The translations under genes were made by a program, and so were the position numbers. The notes beneath the pieces are model-generated. The model ran no database searches. It worked only from the letters and a program-made list of their open reading frames with translations, and was not told where the DNA came from. 64,000 nucleotides of DNA from Unio delphinus. Taxonomy: Eukaryota > Mollusca > Bivalvia > Unionida > Unionidae. Of this stretch, positions 1 through 13,596 are shown piece after piece; positions within the stretch are counted from its first letter, which is position 1, and each line of letters opens with the position of its first letter. The stretch covers positions 682,001 through 746,000 of the forward strand of contig JAQISU010000246.1 in NCBI GenBank assembly GCA_029339505.1. Reading direction: 5' to 3'.

Positions 1-1155
1 AACTCAGCAGCTGAAATTGAGCTAAACGTACAAGCCAGAGATAAAGATGAATACATTTGAAAGAACGTAAAGGAATCAATATAACGTTAAGATAAGATCA
101 CAAGAATGAATTTCAAATATGTATGAAGTCTCGAGCAAACGCACATTGATTTAATTTTCCCGATAAAGTGAGGAAAGGACAAAATCTTCAATCAGTCGCC
201 CTTTCTTCAATCAAACAAAAATAAGCAAGATAATATCCGATCACTTGTATACATTATTATATATGAACCAAGATTAAAACAGCGTGTTACGTAATGACTT
301 TAATATTTCTATTGCTGTGACATTCCAGTGCTAAGACATCAAAAGCTTCAGCTACTGTTCTGTGACAGAAAGGAAGAATTCGTGCATACTTCGTTTAGAA
401 AAAAGTGAGATACAAGCACAGCAAAAGAAAAAGACATAACGTAGACAGGAGGTTAAAGAAGGATAAAGTGAGGAAATGACAGCAAATATCGTCAATTAAA
501 TAAATCGGCGTAATATTAAGACTATATAGGAATAATGAATTTTAATTATATGCGAAGTGACGAGCCAGATATTCAATGAGTAGGCTTCCATAACGTTTCA
601 AATAAAAGAAAAGGTTTAAACAAAAAAAAGTTGTTTCAGTCTCATTATTATTATTCGAAATAGATTGGCAAGACAAACAGTTTCTTCTCATGTATTCAAG
701 CACCGACGAAATGTGTTTCAATTCTATGTAAATCTCTAAATATTAACTTAACAGAAAATAAAGAGTAAATAATAATTAAAAAAAATCATTTCAATATATA
801 TTTACTCTAAAAAAAAACACACATCATACATGACTTGTGCCTGTAAACTATATTTTCAACTGAATATTGTGTACATTCTTTAAACATTTTCAACAGCTTT
901 AGTATGATCGTGACACTAAAGATTGTAATCTTATGTGTACACATAGTATGTTCAATGCTTTACACGAAATAATCTTTCTCTCATAAGAAATGGGTACAGT
1001 ATGACTAGAAGAAACGAAGCACTTTGGTAGGATTCTAGTAACAGGAAATAACAATGTAACATCTAACCACGGTAAAGTACTCATAAAACGAAATATATAA
1101 TACCTTGACTAAATATGTTCACTACATCAAATACGATTGTTGTCACACCTCTTTA
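1..1155. other. 5' flank of array unit 1, non-coding
   Basis: No coding region is supported here. The opening bases (aactcagcagctgaaattgag) recur with substitutions at about 11080, 28262 and 38406, which marks this as part of a unit repeated along the window. It also contains the empty version of the hAT MITE target (attaagac, 514-521) that is filled in unit 2. Confidence 0.7.
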
Positions 1156-1172
1156 CAGTGACGTTTGCAAAT
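1156..1172 (+). promoter_or_regulatory. Conserved upstream promoter element, unit 1
   Basis: The sequence cagtgacgtttgcaaat lies about 96 bp before the TATA box. Near-identical 16-17-mers occur at the same place in units 2, 3, 5 and 6, and a degenerate one in unit 7. It combines a TGACG half-site with a TTTGCAAAT core resembling C/EBP or octamer-type sites; the binding factor is inference. Confidence 0.45.
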
Positions 1173-1267
1173 ATCAGACAGCCAGATACCGTATAAGAAA
1201 TCTTTATCTCACCATAAAGGCGTATGATTCATTGTTTTTAACTGTGTGTATCAGGAAGTAAATCTTG

Positions 1268-1275
1268 TATAAAAG
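1268..1275 (+). promoter_or_regulatory. TATA box, unit 1 peptide gene
   Basis: TATAAAAG is followed by a 5' leader (gaagaaccagatctattatc) that is conserved in every intact copy. The ATG lies 90 bp downstream, so transcription probably starts near 1298-1302 with a leader of about 60 nt. Confidence 0.75.
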
Positions 1276-1357
1276 CCCGATTTGAGTATAGAAGAACCAG
1301 ATCTATTATCACCGGCACAAAACCATATCAAAAACGGAAAATATCCAGAAAGAAAAT

Positions 1358-2404
1358 ATGAAGACCACCATAAGCTTAGCTCTTTGCATGCTGGTTGCTA
1401 CAGTCTCAGGTAAGATACGACTTTACAATTTATTGTAAGCTAAATTCTCGTAGCCAGATATATGTTTTTGAGATAATTATATCTATCTATCTATATTCCT
1501 GTATGTCTCGTTGTATGACTTATGGTAATTAAGTATCTGCATTTGTGTCTAAACATTTGATGGTAACTCTCTGTCTTGGTCGATACATTTGATAGAGTCA
1601 TGTGGATTGTTATGTAAGTACAGATGCAATAAACATGGTAGCAATGAGAACTGTCCAAATTGTCTTTTAAATTCCTACAGATTTGTTTCTGTATTTGTAT
1701 TGTTCTTCTTATTTATGTACTGAACTTACATATCTTTTAAAAATCTTTTAAACTTAAAAACAGAAACGGTGTCATTCCGAATGTGCATTTTCTTATTTCC
1801 CACTCATTAAAAATTTCTTAAAAGGGTCTTCTAACGGACTTGACATTCAGCTGTGTGTGTGTACGTGTGTTTATAAATAATAATTCCGTTTTGGAATATG
1901 ATTTCAGAGAGTTTCGTCTTATTATCTGTCCCTTCCATGCATGTAATTGTATATAAACATCTAAATGAGCACAAACAGTAGGAAGTTGGTTGTCCCTAAG
2001 GGAATACAAATCCATGTACAAAGAAGATGAACATATTCGTAGCTTTTGATGGTTGTTCTGCACTGCAAGTTGATAACCTGTCTTGAAGAATGCTTAAGAT
2101 TATATACGTTATTATCATACAAATATCTTATAACATTTCAGCCCAGCTGTATGACAGAGGCGTTGGAGGTATCGGTGGCATCGGAGGAATTGGAGGTATC
2201 GGTGGTATTGGAGGCATTGGAGGCATTAATGGTATCGGAGGCATCGGCGGTCCTTTTGTGAATAACTGGGGAGTGGGCGGTGGAATTGGAATTGGAAGTA
2301 CATATTGCCCAAACACTTATTGCTTCAACGGTCAGTGTAGCCGGTTGGCTCGCTATGCCTACTATTTGGGTCGACTTTGCTACTGCAGTTGTACAGGATA
2401 CTAA
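1358..2404 (+). CDS. Secreted Gly/Ile-rich six-cysteine peptide, copy 1 (104 aa, two exons)
   Basis: Exon 1 is 1358-1409 and exon 2 is 2142-2404, joined by a 732-bp GT-AG phase-1 intron (donor G|GTAAGA, acceptor TTTCAG|CC). Residues 1-18 (MKTTISLALCMLVATVSA) are a classic signal peptide with likely cleavage before Gln19. The mature part of about 86 aa starts QLYDRG, then has ten Gly-rich triplets (VGG, IGG, one ING) at 25-54, a PFVNNWG linker and a GGGIGIG stretch. The tail has cysteines at 73, 78, 83, 97, 99 and 101, spaced C-x4-C-x4-C-x13-C-x-C-x-C, and ends TGY. Three disulfides and secretion are inferred. The tail (LGRLCYCSC) resembles the end of mussel mytilin-type CS-alpha-beta peptides, but the Gly-Ile repeat is unlike them. 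A structural or adhesive secretion is the alternative. The start is fixed by the TATA box, the leader and the paralogues. Confidence 0.85.
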
Positions 2405-2588
2405 TTTCTCAAGTTGTTTATTGTACAGTTCTTAACAAATATTTAATGATTCCATTCATTGAAAATTATTCATGCGTTTATCACTTTCATTCAACAAATA
2501 CATTTTTAAACATGCTATCGTCTTCAGATATTTTTATATCTCCATGCATTTTGAGTACCAAGCTTTGAAGCTGAATATAATATGACCC

Positions 2589-2594
2589 AATAAA
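2589..2594 (+). terminator. Poly(A) signal, copy 1
   Basis: AATAAA lies 185 bp after the stop codon, in the context cccaataaagatattatacgtct. The same context is partly kept after the other exon 2 copies. Confidence 0.6.
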
Positions 2595-3063
2595 GATATT
2601 ATACGTCTTTGAAAACTTACATATATACTACGCTTTGTGTTGGTCCCATGCGACATGAATTCTCTCATAATGTTGCCTGTTGGATCGATGGTGGCGCATA
2701 TCCACATATCCACACCATATCATGACATGGAAGCCGTTTGACAACAAGGTTGCATTGAAATATGCATTTGAACAATTTATCCAACAATATGAAGTATGCA
2801 AACGACGAGTTCACTATTTAATATATTAATATTAGGTTTGTTAATTCTCAGTCAAGTTTGAATTACATCAGTGTCATGTTATAAAGTATATACTTTATAT
2901 CATCGTATGGAAAGATGTTGTTAAATTTATAAAACAAGCTTGATAGAGAGTGCATAGTATCAATACTACTTCTACCACTACTATTATTACTAATAATAAT
3001 AATGATGATAATTTTAATAACAGCAAGAACAACAAAAACAAAAACAATACTAATAATAAGAAC

Positions 3064-3064
<1 letters not shown>

Positions 3065-3115
<51 letters not shown>

Positions 3116-3155
3116 GTAATAATAATAATATTAATAATAATAATAATAATAATAA

Positions 3156-3186
<31 letters not shown>

Positions 3187-3294
3187 AAGAAGAAGAAGAA
3201 GAAGAAGAGGACGAAAGATAAGAAGAAAACGAGGAAGAAGAAGAATAGGAATGTTAATAAGAGCAGTAACAAAAAAGCACTAATAATAATACTG

Positions 3295-3341
<47 letters not shown>

Positions 3342-3440
3342 TAAGATTCGAAGGGTAAGGAGGTCGAGAATGGTAATGATAATAAGTATAATGATGATTT
3401 AACATTTACTCCTCTTCAAACATTTGCTGCAAGGGACTAA
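3065..3440. repeat. (AAT)n/(AAG)n microsatellite with conserved trailing block
   Basis: (AAT)n runs 3065-3156, (AAG)n 3157-3208, an A/G-rich stretch follows, then (AAT)n again to 3340. Next comes a conserved block (3350-3440) starting gaagggtaaggaggtcgaga. The same microsatellite-plus-block recurs 0.4-0.9 kb behind exon 2 in other units. Asn-, Ile- and Lys-rich frames across it are repeat artefacts. Confidence 0.85.
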
Positions 3441-3803
3441 TGATAAACATGAAATCAACCTGTGTTAGATACAAGATAGTGTCACATTTGCTATTTGTTA
3501 AATCATTCATGTGTAAAACATCTCAGAGAGACAATACATTCCGCAAAATTAATCCAAGAGTTAATTCATTGAGAGTGGAATATTTCGATAACAGTCTAGG
3601 ATTAACCGTCTTTTCTTAGTGGATTTGATACTATAATTTGCATTATGATATAATACATTGTGTCAAAATACAATTCACACATTAATTGTATTAGTAGTAG
3701 TTTGAGAATATTCATTTTATTAGCAGGAGTTATTTTAGCAGGGTTATTTATCTAAACATGTCTCTTTATCTCTCGCTTTAAATCATGCCATTTGTGAAAC
3801 TTG

Positions 3804-3872
<69 letters not shown>

Positions 3873-3874
3873 CT

Positions 3875-3962
<88 letters not shown>
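3804..3962. repeat. (TATC)n then (AT)n microsatellite
   Basis: About 16 tetranucleotide copies at 3804-3870 are followed by pure AT alternation from about 3878. Unit 3 has the equivalent compound repeat at 31204-31316. Confidence 0.95.
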
Positions 3963-3967
<5 letters not shown>

Positions 3968-5223
3968 CATATTTATTTGAACCTTTATTCTGTCTATTTT
4001 TATATTTGCATATGTTTTTGCTTTTCTAAGTATATCTGCATTTAACCGGTTGCTTTTGCTTCATATGCATATCGATCTGCATGTACTATTTACACGTATC
4101 TTCTGTCAGGTTTTCTTCTTTGTGGAAACAAGTCGCATCCCGCTTACGTATTTCGCATTTGGCACTTATTGTGAGACATATTGTCCTGGCAGCATTTAAC
4201 CGAACTTGTTTTTAAATATATCTGAGTTTGCTTTTAAACATCTATCCAAAATGTGCATACTAATCCAATAAACCTTGTATTTGTTGAGTAAATTATATCT
4301 AAGAGTTTTTTGTTATTCCATTTGTACTTGAGGAATCATATATGTTCGTTTTGCATGCTTCATTATGCATAGTTTTAATCACAGGTGCTCAACGCGGGCT
4401 TGGTGTATTGAAGAATAAAAACACAATAATATGATTTCTGACTTTACAAAATGATACAGAGTGACACGAATACCTAAGATTACCCGCATAGCCCGTTCTG
4501 ACATAGTACACTGTCTATCATACTGTATAAAAGAGAAGGTACGTAATTTCCAAATACTAGCTTCCACCTATGGCCCTCGATTCCTTCTGTTATTTCCGTC
4601 TTTAAAGATACACAACCATATTATATGGATTCTATTACTTCTGAGATACTTTCTATTCATTAAACCATCATTGACGTTTTTACGTTGGACCAAAACTAAA
4701 GTCACGGGCTTCGAAACGTGCGATGTTTGCGCATTTTGAATCTTGAGAGAAGTGCTTGCTCATGTGACAACAGGTGAAAAGATCCACGCGTACTAGGTTT
4801 ACGACCCTACGATATATCCCTTCTGTAATTACAGCACAGTCGAAGATGCAAAAATAAGTGTTAACTTAATATTAACTCGATTCAACTTTAGGAATCCTGT
4901 TCCATGGACAAATTAGATATTGTTTTGTTCACTACGCATATTCCATACAAGCGACTCTCATTTTTGAAACATGTACGCTACTGGTGCACACATCAATGGC
5001 GATATATGATTGACTCGAACAGTTATATTCCATAAGTATTAAGTTGAAGAATAATACATTGATGCTAGACAGTGTCGAAAGCCTCCGATACATAGGAAGA
5101 TATTACACGTCTTCTCCACAATCAATTGCTCGGAAACACTATAGCATATATTAATCAATTAGGGTACGGATGAACGTTTTGGAAACGACCCGATCAATAG
5201 TTCAGGAAAAAGATCATTTAATA

Positions 5224-5231
<8 letters not shown>

Positions 5232-5314
<83 letters not shown>
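5232..5314. repeat. (AT)n microsatellite
   Basis: About 41 uninterrupted AT dinucleotides, inside unit-1 flanking sequence. Confidence 0.95.
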
Positions 5315-5317
<3 letters not shown>

Positions 5318-7231
5318 TGAAAATGACCTTTTCCATAACTTTGTAAAACAAGCAAACAAAGAGATGGATATGCTGTTATTGTTTTGTTTCTTGTATACTG
5401 GTTATAGTACAGCTTTTACTGACAATAGAGAAACCTTTCTCAGAGAGCTGTTGAATCAAGTAGATTAAAATGCATAGGAGATTTAATAATTTGTGCAATG
5501 ACAATGTAAAAGATTTAGATTTGTCAGAGCCACATACTTTGATTGTATAATGTCTTTAATTTATTGTAGTAATTATTTAAATCCTTGTCTGGCTGTTAAT
5601 ACTGCAAAGTGGTGTTTTAGAATAGCTATTGTTGATTGTAGAGATATTTGAAAAACGAATTTGCAATTATCCTAGTTACGTTTGTTTTGTATTCTGAATG
5701 CTATGTTTCTCAACCCATCCATTTTTTTTGTATTTATTTGTAAACCGCTATGGTAGTAATCCTTTTAAAAATGTCAACAAGTCAAACATATCCCATTCAA
5801 GTAATGTTAATTTATATGATCCTTTATACTTACTAAAATGTTGTGTCTTGTCAAAGTGCAATTTCTCTGTGTACAACACGAATTTGATGTCTATTATAAT
5901 TTGTTTATTAATTAATTTGTCTGTTGTCACTTACTTAAATATAAGTACCAATAATTCCCGTTATAATAATGTCTATATTAGGTGCTATAATAGCATGGTC
6001 AAGTAAGGATCATGAACGAATTGCTACACGGGTTGTTACACTTATACAAATTTTAAATTGCTTTCACCAAAATTTCACTGAAACTGTTCAGCCTGGAATT
6101 TAGCGAACACAAGGTCTTAACAATTCTGATGGTTGCCTATATGGTATTATATCAGAGAGAGAATTACGTTCCAATGTATATTGATACTATACTTGTATTA
6201 TATAGCATTTTGTTCATAATTTTATTTGAAACAGTTCCAGTAGTTTGAACATACATCTCTGTGATATGTTTAAATACTTGTTTTTCTGAAATATAAATCA
6301 TAATTCCAGCATATTATTAGTTCTACCGTGATTAATGGGTTTCTGGTGTCGTGTATTTTCATATCATCACAATATATATAGTAATGGAAATGCGTCCAAA
6401 TTAGTGCAAAAAGTTAGAAATTAAATTGTGTCAGATGTATGGGTGTGAGACGGACCTAGATTAAGATTGACATCACCTGATATTTAGCAAAATTAATAAT
6501 CCAAAAGAGGAAAATGATGTAAAATAACTACAGGTTACAGGAGAGAGCTAATACTTTTAACGTTACTTTAAACAAAGATGGCTTGATGGAGATCGAATGA
6601 CTTGTGTCTGAAAGAGTCAATCAAATTAAATGATTAAACGTTTTCTGAATGCATTTTGCAAGCGTGACGTAAATAGATTTACACTTTAAAATTATCGCAA
6701 GATTTTCAACTATAAGATTGTCATGTAGTAATATTTGTGGAACAAATACAGGCCCTAATTACAATCTATGTAAAACAATAGCGCTGACTATATGATTCTA
6801 TGACAGAAGACAGTAGAGTGATGATGAAAAATGAATATTTCCATTATATGGCAGTTTGGGAATGTTTTGTCACTTGAACTTACCTACGTATAAAAGAACG
6901 CAAAATTAAACAATAAGTGGAATGTAGGTAAAACAAAACATTCATAAAACATTTGTTGTAAACAGCAATTGTATTAATTATTGATGAATAAAATATTTGT
7001 TGAACCAAGCAGGTAGTTAAGAAGTAAGACTAGTGATACGACTGTTGAGTTACACCAACGTTAGGAATATCTAATATATATTAACAATAAAAAATAACAA
7101 TAGCACGGCAAGAGTGTCCTTTATATATTCACAAAAATAGCAAGGATACATTAAGTATTTGTGATATATATTGAAACCAAACGATGTTGTGTGCAGTCTT
7201 AATAAGTAAAAATGCAGCGCTCTCCGTGTAT

Positions 7232-7365
<134 letters not shown>

Positions 7366-7460
7366 TTAGACACATTTACATATATTTGGCTTTTATATCT
7401 GATAACAAATGTGTGAGACAAATATAGCGAGAGAGCGGGAGAGAAAGTTAAAGTTATCAA

Positions 7461-7534
7461 CGAATTCATTACATGCAGACCAGCTATGTGGTGAATACGA
7501 ATTCATTACATGCAGACCAGCTATGTGGTGAATA
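7461..7534. repeat. 37-bp perfect tandem duplication
   Basis: Two adjacent identical 37-bp copies (7461-7497 and 7498-7534) begin cgaattcattacatgcagac. The paralogous site at about 33865 has a single copy, so the duplication is local and recent. Confidence 0.9.
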
Positions 7535-10500
7535 CAGGTAAATCAGTGCTCGCGGTGGGATAGATGAATGATGTGTTCAATCACGTCATGCCATGTCAAT
7601 GCAGCAGTAAATGTTAACGCTCTACTGTATAATTGACTGCAAAAGGCTAAATATTCGTGTGCATATATTAGCATATAATATCAGTTATTTTCAGTTAGAT
7701 ATATTTTCATTAAAAAGAAAACTAACTTAAATCTTAGAAAACATTGACATTATCTCTGGAACGCTAGCGTATTACCTTCCAGAACTATGTTCATTCTTTA
7801 ATGGAATAGTGGCTGGAGTGAAAGATATTAAGTGCATGCTCACCAATGTCATTTTTTCTACAAGGTATCGCGACTATGTATACAACATAAATTTAAAAGA
7901 GTCAAATCCGGACACGTAACTACACATCAATAAAAATTGTTTTCAGTACGAGAAACATGACATGATTCAGTTTTAGTTTAAATGTTGCTTGTTTTTAATA
8001 TATTTTTGGAAAATATTCAATTGCGCATTATTTCAAATATAAATATATACAATCGTTATTTTTCAAAGTCATGACTTTAATTTGCAGTTATTACATTTAT
8101 CCAAACTAAAAATGCGACTCGAAAAGAAAACAGCTGGCTTTTTGAAACTCAGAATACATAACTATATGTTCCTGTGTGTTAGGAGTTTGGCAGTGACTCA
8201 TATTTCCAATTTTGAAGTTAGTTTTGGTAGAAGTGGGCGTGAGGTTATAATAAATTTAAAATTTGGATACATATTTCGTTGTTACTTGGAGTTGAAGGAT
8301 GAAAAGGTAATGGAGTAAACATTGTTTTTAAGAAAGGAATTTTTCTGTCTCTAAACAAATTCAGTCTTCATAGATTTTTCAGTATATTGCTTTCCGGATT
8401 TTTAGGAGTAACAATGAAAAACCAAACCGTTTGTTTTCTCCATGTGAAATACTTCTAATATTTTATGTAGACATATATGCTTAGGAAATAATGTTGAATA
8501 TTCTAATATGATTCTGCGTTAGTGTTTCATCTCAAAATCTCCTTGAAAATGTCAGGATTTTATGGGGGAAAAGAATGGGTGTTACCCGCTGAGAATGCAT
8601 TTTATTTAAAAATACAAATCGTAAGTTTTTTTTTTAAATGCGTGCAAAAGAAACTACAATATATACGGATTACATTTATACGATATGACAGTTACAATGA
8701 TTTTAAAAAGACAAATCTCAAAAAAATTTATATATGTAAGTAATTCTTTTGTTTTCTAGGTATATTCGTGCCAGTAAACTAGATTGATATTAAATATTGA
8801 AAGATAACATTCTTATGTTTGGGAATTCAGTTTTACCTTAGTAGCACTAGTATTGGATGTAAAGAAAAAAGTTGAATACTTAAAATAAACCAACTCGAAA
8901 ATCAGATCGGCACATACGTCGTACATGGGGCAACAGTTGGGCATGTCTTCCGTACAGTGGCGTCCGATATAAGTGACTAAATACGTTGACAGTATAAGAC
9001 AATTAGTGTGTTATCTGACGGCGAGAACGAGTTACCTAGTGTTAATTGGGAGTAGACGAGGTTGATATCATGAGTTTATCCATTTATGGTAATGGGATCG
9101 ATTTTGTGTGGATATTAGTACAGAGGTGACGGTCCTTGAAGTATACTATACAAAAAAGGTTCTTTTGTTGAGAAGCAATCGTGTAAATGTGAAGTATCCA
9201 CTTCAATGAGAAATGCATTCTAGAGAAACTAGAAATCAAAGATACTGTCTGATGTAATTATGAAAGTTGTAAAGCCATTCTTCTGAAATTGTCAATTTTA
9301 GTTTTTTTCCATGTATGTCTATTCATAGTAAAGCAATTGAAACATAGATGCATACACAAACCAGCATCTATGTTTTATTCTGAATTAAGTAAAACTACCC
9401 AGAATGATCAAGTGTATGGGTACATGAAGCCCATCAGGCTTAGAGGAAGTCATATTACATATTAAACGATTTTTGTTCATTGACTCAGATACAAATACGA
9501 GTGTTGTTTTGTATTTATTACACACACAACCCCCCCCCTTTTTGAAGCTTTCTAAATATGTTCACTTTTAATGCTTGAATGCAAATCAAAACGATTTGGG
9601 ATTAAATTGTTTAAGAAGACACCAATGTTTTCTAATACAGGTGTGTATGATAACGAACATAAGGAATGAAGAGATAAATTTAAGTTCAGATCAAGAGTGT
9701 AAAACTAAATGGGTATGTTAAACAATTAAAGTCATGATATACGTGGTGTTTTAGTCAATTCATGTTTACAAAAAGCCTTGAACGAATTATGCGATACGTT
9801 TAATCAATCGAAATCTTCAATTCAGTTATGATGGCCTGTAATATTGTAAGATTTACATCAACATTTCTTTTCTATAGAAGAAATGGGATTTTTCTTAAAG
9901 CAGATGAGCAAGTCGGCTGTATTTTATGAAAACGATGAGCAGGTAATACATTTTGGATAATTTGAACGTGTCCATAAGTGCCTTCAATAAATCATTTTCA
10001 CTAGATAGCTTATGATGTCACTTGTTTAAAATGATTTTCATCTAACAATCTCACAATAGATTGTCACTACATGTTTCACAATGAAAAAATTGACATTTGT
10101 CACCGATGTGGCTTTTTACCATAAGAACACGATGTTAACTGGTGAGCAGTTCCCGAAGTAGCGCCTATTACATTTATTTAAACAAATCCCTGGGACTAAA
10201 TGAGAAAGTTTACTCAATCATTTCAAGTTATTCCCTGCTGCACCTTTTGACTGAGTAACACTTCTGAACTTAACAACATGAAAAGTAATATTTGATGACA
10301 AATCCACCATCGAATAATATAGATAAGTTCAACATGATTGTAGATGAGAACTCTCCAAACATGTTTTTCATGCTTCTGATACAACATGGAAATTTAAAGT
10401 TTCTTCGACTTAAAATAAAATCATGTTGCCCTTGGAATCATATAGATGCTCTCAAATATGATCGTACAAGAAAACTCACCAAAGATGTTTTTATTTTTTA

Positions 10501-11316
10501 GGATTTGATACAAGTTGCATATATAAATTTTCTTTTGGATACATTAAAATCATGTTGATTTTAAATACAAAATAATATAGCTTATGTGTTAATATTCCGT
10601 TATATTAATTTGATGTGATCAATTTATCGAAAATTGGTTGTTTATAGAGAACTCTTGTAAAGATAAATTGGTCGTCAAAATCATACAACGTTTTGGTCCC
10701 ATATTACACATGTATTGTCTCCCATAAAAATGATATCATGCGATTTTATAATACCCTATTTACAATTATTTTTTTTAAAAAATGCAATGATTGTTGTGTT
10801 TAACATTTAGTAGAAATAGTTTGTTATTTGATCTTAGAGTTGCTGCGAATAAGAAAAAATGCGTCTTTATTAAAGTTAAATTTTTATTTCCCACAGCTTA
10901 CGAAAATATTACGTTACATAAGATCCCAGTCATTATACAGTCTTTTGGCAAATTGATAAAACGTGTTGATTTCTGTGACAATATAGAGCCAATAATTTGT
11001 CTGAGATTTTGTACTACATTTTCGTGGCAGAAATGAAGACATCGGACATATATCGATGGACAAAAACTGACCCGTAAACTCAGCAGATGAAATTGGGCGA
11101 GACGTACAAGCCAGAGGTAAAAATGGATACATTTGAAAGAACCTATGTAAATGTGATCACTTAAAGGGATAAATATTACCTTAATATAAGATGACAAGAA
11201 TGAATTTCAAATATATCTGAAAAAAGGCATAACATACACGGGATATTTAAAGAAGGATAAAGAGAGGAAATTACAGCAAATATCGTCAATTAAATAGATC
11301 AGCGTAATATTAAAAC

Positions 11317-11787
11317 TAGGGCATAACCGATTAACATTTTTCTACCGATTTCAGATTCCAGATTTTGGGCATGAAATTTTTCCGATTCCGGATTCGATTC
11401 AATTAATCGTAAATGCTAAATCCGTATTTTTTTTTCTAAAATATTTCATCTTCCGTTTCCGGGTTTCTGGTATATGGTTTTGCCGTGTCTAGCATGTTAC
11501 TCAGTACTTTACGATATCCGACTTCATTTCCGGTTTTTGTCGGCCAGTTCAAATAGATTGTCTCACAGCGTAGTTGTGTTGACCATATTGGACTTTTCTG
11601 ACTTCTTATTTAACTTTATTAACGCACTATCGAATGACACGCAGTGTAGACACGGTGCTATAGAAATTCAACTTTATTATTTTTATTATCCGAATCGGTC
11701 GTTCCTGCCTTATCCGACTCCGATTAATCAGAAGTTCATACTATCCGGTGGAAACCGATTTTCAGGTCAAAAGTCGGTTATGCCCTA
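11317..11787. mobile_element. hAT-type non-autonomous DNA transposon (MITE), 471 bp
   Basis: The ends are 14-bp perfect inverted repeats: TAGGGCATAACCGA at the left and TCGGTTATGCCCTA at the right. The flanks are an 8-bp direct repeat, attaaaac, at 11309-11316 and 11788-11795. Unit 1 (514-521) and unit 4 (38922-38929) carry the unoccupied site as a single attaagac, confirming insertion after duplication. An 8-bp duplication with a TAGGG terminus is the signature of the hAT superfamily. The interior is too short for a transposase; its one open frame (11474-11788) runs into the right inverted repeat and is not a gene. Confidence 0.92.
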
Positions 11788-11795
11788 ATTAAAAC

Positions 11796-12401
11796 TATAT
11801 TGCAAGAGTGATTTTTAAATATATGCGAGGTGTCGAGCCAGATATTCAATGAGTAGGCTTCCTAAACAGATAAAATGCATAATAAGATCTAAATGAAAAA
11901 AATTGTATCTCACTATTTTTAACCGATATCGATTATAAAGACGGTTTCTTCTCATGTATTCAAGTACTGACGAAATGCATCCATTTAATTCTCTAAATAG
12001 TAACATAACAGAAAGTAGAGAGAGTAAATTAAAAATAATCAGTTCTTTTTCAATATATATTTACTTTAAATAAAACCACACATCAGACATGTCTTGTGCC
12101 TGTAAATTATATTTACAATTGAATATTGTGCACTCTTTAAATGTTTTTTAACAGCTTTAATATGATCTTGACAATAAATCTTATTTGTACACTTAGTATG
12201 TCCAACGCATTACACGAAATAAACATTTTCTCACATGAAATGGGTACAGTATGATTAGGAAATTCGTATTTTTGTAGGATTCTAGTAATAGGAAATGACA
12301 ATGTAACATCTAACTCGATTAAAGTACTCAAAACACGTAAATTATAATTCCTTGACTAAATATGCTTACAACATCAAATACGGTTGGTTCGAACCTAACT
12401 G
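11796..12401. other. 5' flank of unit 2
   Basis: Resembles 525-1155 of unit 1 closely, for example the shared tcgagccagatattcaatgag. No gene is seen. Confidence 0.6.
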
Positions 12402-12418
12402 CAGTGACGTTTGCAAAT
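12402..12418 (+). promoter_or_regulatory. Conserved upstream promoter element, unit 2
   Basis: cagtgacgtttgcaaat is identical to the unit 1 element and lies 95 bp before the TATA box. Confidence 0.45.
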
Positions 12419-12512
12419 CTAGACAGCCATATACCGCACAATGTAATATTTACCTCACAATAAAGGTTTATGATGGATTGTTTTAAATGCGTGTATCAGG
12501 AAGTAAATTTTG

Positions 12513-12520
12513 TATAAAAG
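12513..12520 (+). promoter_or_regulatory. TATA box, unit 2 peptide gene
   Basis: TATAAAAG lies 90 bp before the ATG, the same distance as in unit 1. Confidence 0.75.
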
Positions 12521-12602
12521 AGCGATTTTAGCATAGAAGAACCAGATCTATTATCACCGGCACAAACACTTATCCTAAAAGGAAAATATCCAGAAAGGAA
12601 AT

Positions 12603-12718
12603 ATGAAGACAATCATCAGCTTAGCTCTTTGCATACTGGTTGCTACAGTCTCAGGTAAGAAGCGACTATACAATTTATCATTAGCTAAATCATCTTCGCG
12701 AGATTTATGTTTTACAGA

Positions 12719-12809
<91 letters not shown>

Positions 12810-13553
12810 AAACAAACAATTGAGCGTGCAAAAACTAATTTATTTAGTTGATACCATGTGTTCTAGTTTTGTAGTTTGTTCGTGTGGTCGCGTGAATAAA
12901 GTGTGAAATGTTTCATTTAATTCGCTGTCAGATTAATTAGGATAAAAATTACAAAACTTCCGTTGTTTGTTAATGAAGGGACCGTGATTGGCGCTGTTAA
13001 GCGAAATGCTAAAAATCCGATGGTTTCTTGTAATAGAAACACATATCTGAGGCAGAAATTGACTTCATCTTCTCATGCTAATATTTTATGACTTTTTACA
13101 ACGGTCACTGCGCTGATTTTGATAGTTACTAGCTTACTTACTTGCCCGACAGGAAATCTACCAGCCTCGGGCTAGCGGACTACCGCTAATTTCTAGCCCT
13201 GTATATATAGCCCTGTGTGTGGCGCTGTATGACTATCAGTATTTATGTATCTGCATGTGTGTCTAAATAGTTGATTTAATTCTCTGTCTTGATCTATACA
13301 TTTAATGGAATAATGTTGATTTTTATGGAAGCACAGATGGAATATTCTTGATAGTAAAGGGAACTGTCCAAAGCGTCTTTTAAATTTTTCAGTGTTGTTT
13401 CTTTTTTTTTTTTTCTTTTTTTATTTATATAATCAGCCTATATATTCTTTTTTAACCTAGACAACAGAAACGGTGTCTTTCCAAATGTACATTGGCTGAT
13501 TCCACATCAATTTTAAAATTTGCTAAAACGGTCTTCTGACGGACTAGATATTC

Positions 13554-13596
<43 letters not shown>

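Noticed and set aside
2128..2316. Proline-rich open frame antisense to exon 2 (also at 13856, 29894 and 57923)
   Set aside because: It is the reverse complement of the Gly-Ile repeat (GGN-ATN gives Pro-Pro-Ile/Met), so it stays open automatically; no promoter, start or splice evidence supports it.
2950..3402. Asn-, Ile-, Lys- and Arg-rich open frames over trinucleotide repeats (also 14359-15027, 40461-40700, 58807-59012)
   Set aside because: Low-complexity products of (AAT)n and (AAG)n tracts with no codon conservation among units.
5698..6006. 102-aa open frame in the unit 1 flank
   Set aside because: AT-rich, no signal or domain features, and the paralogous stretch in unit 3 (near 32560-32710) does not keep it open.
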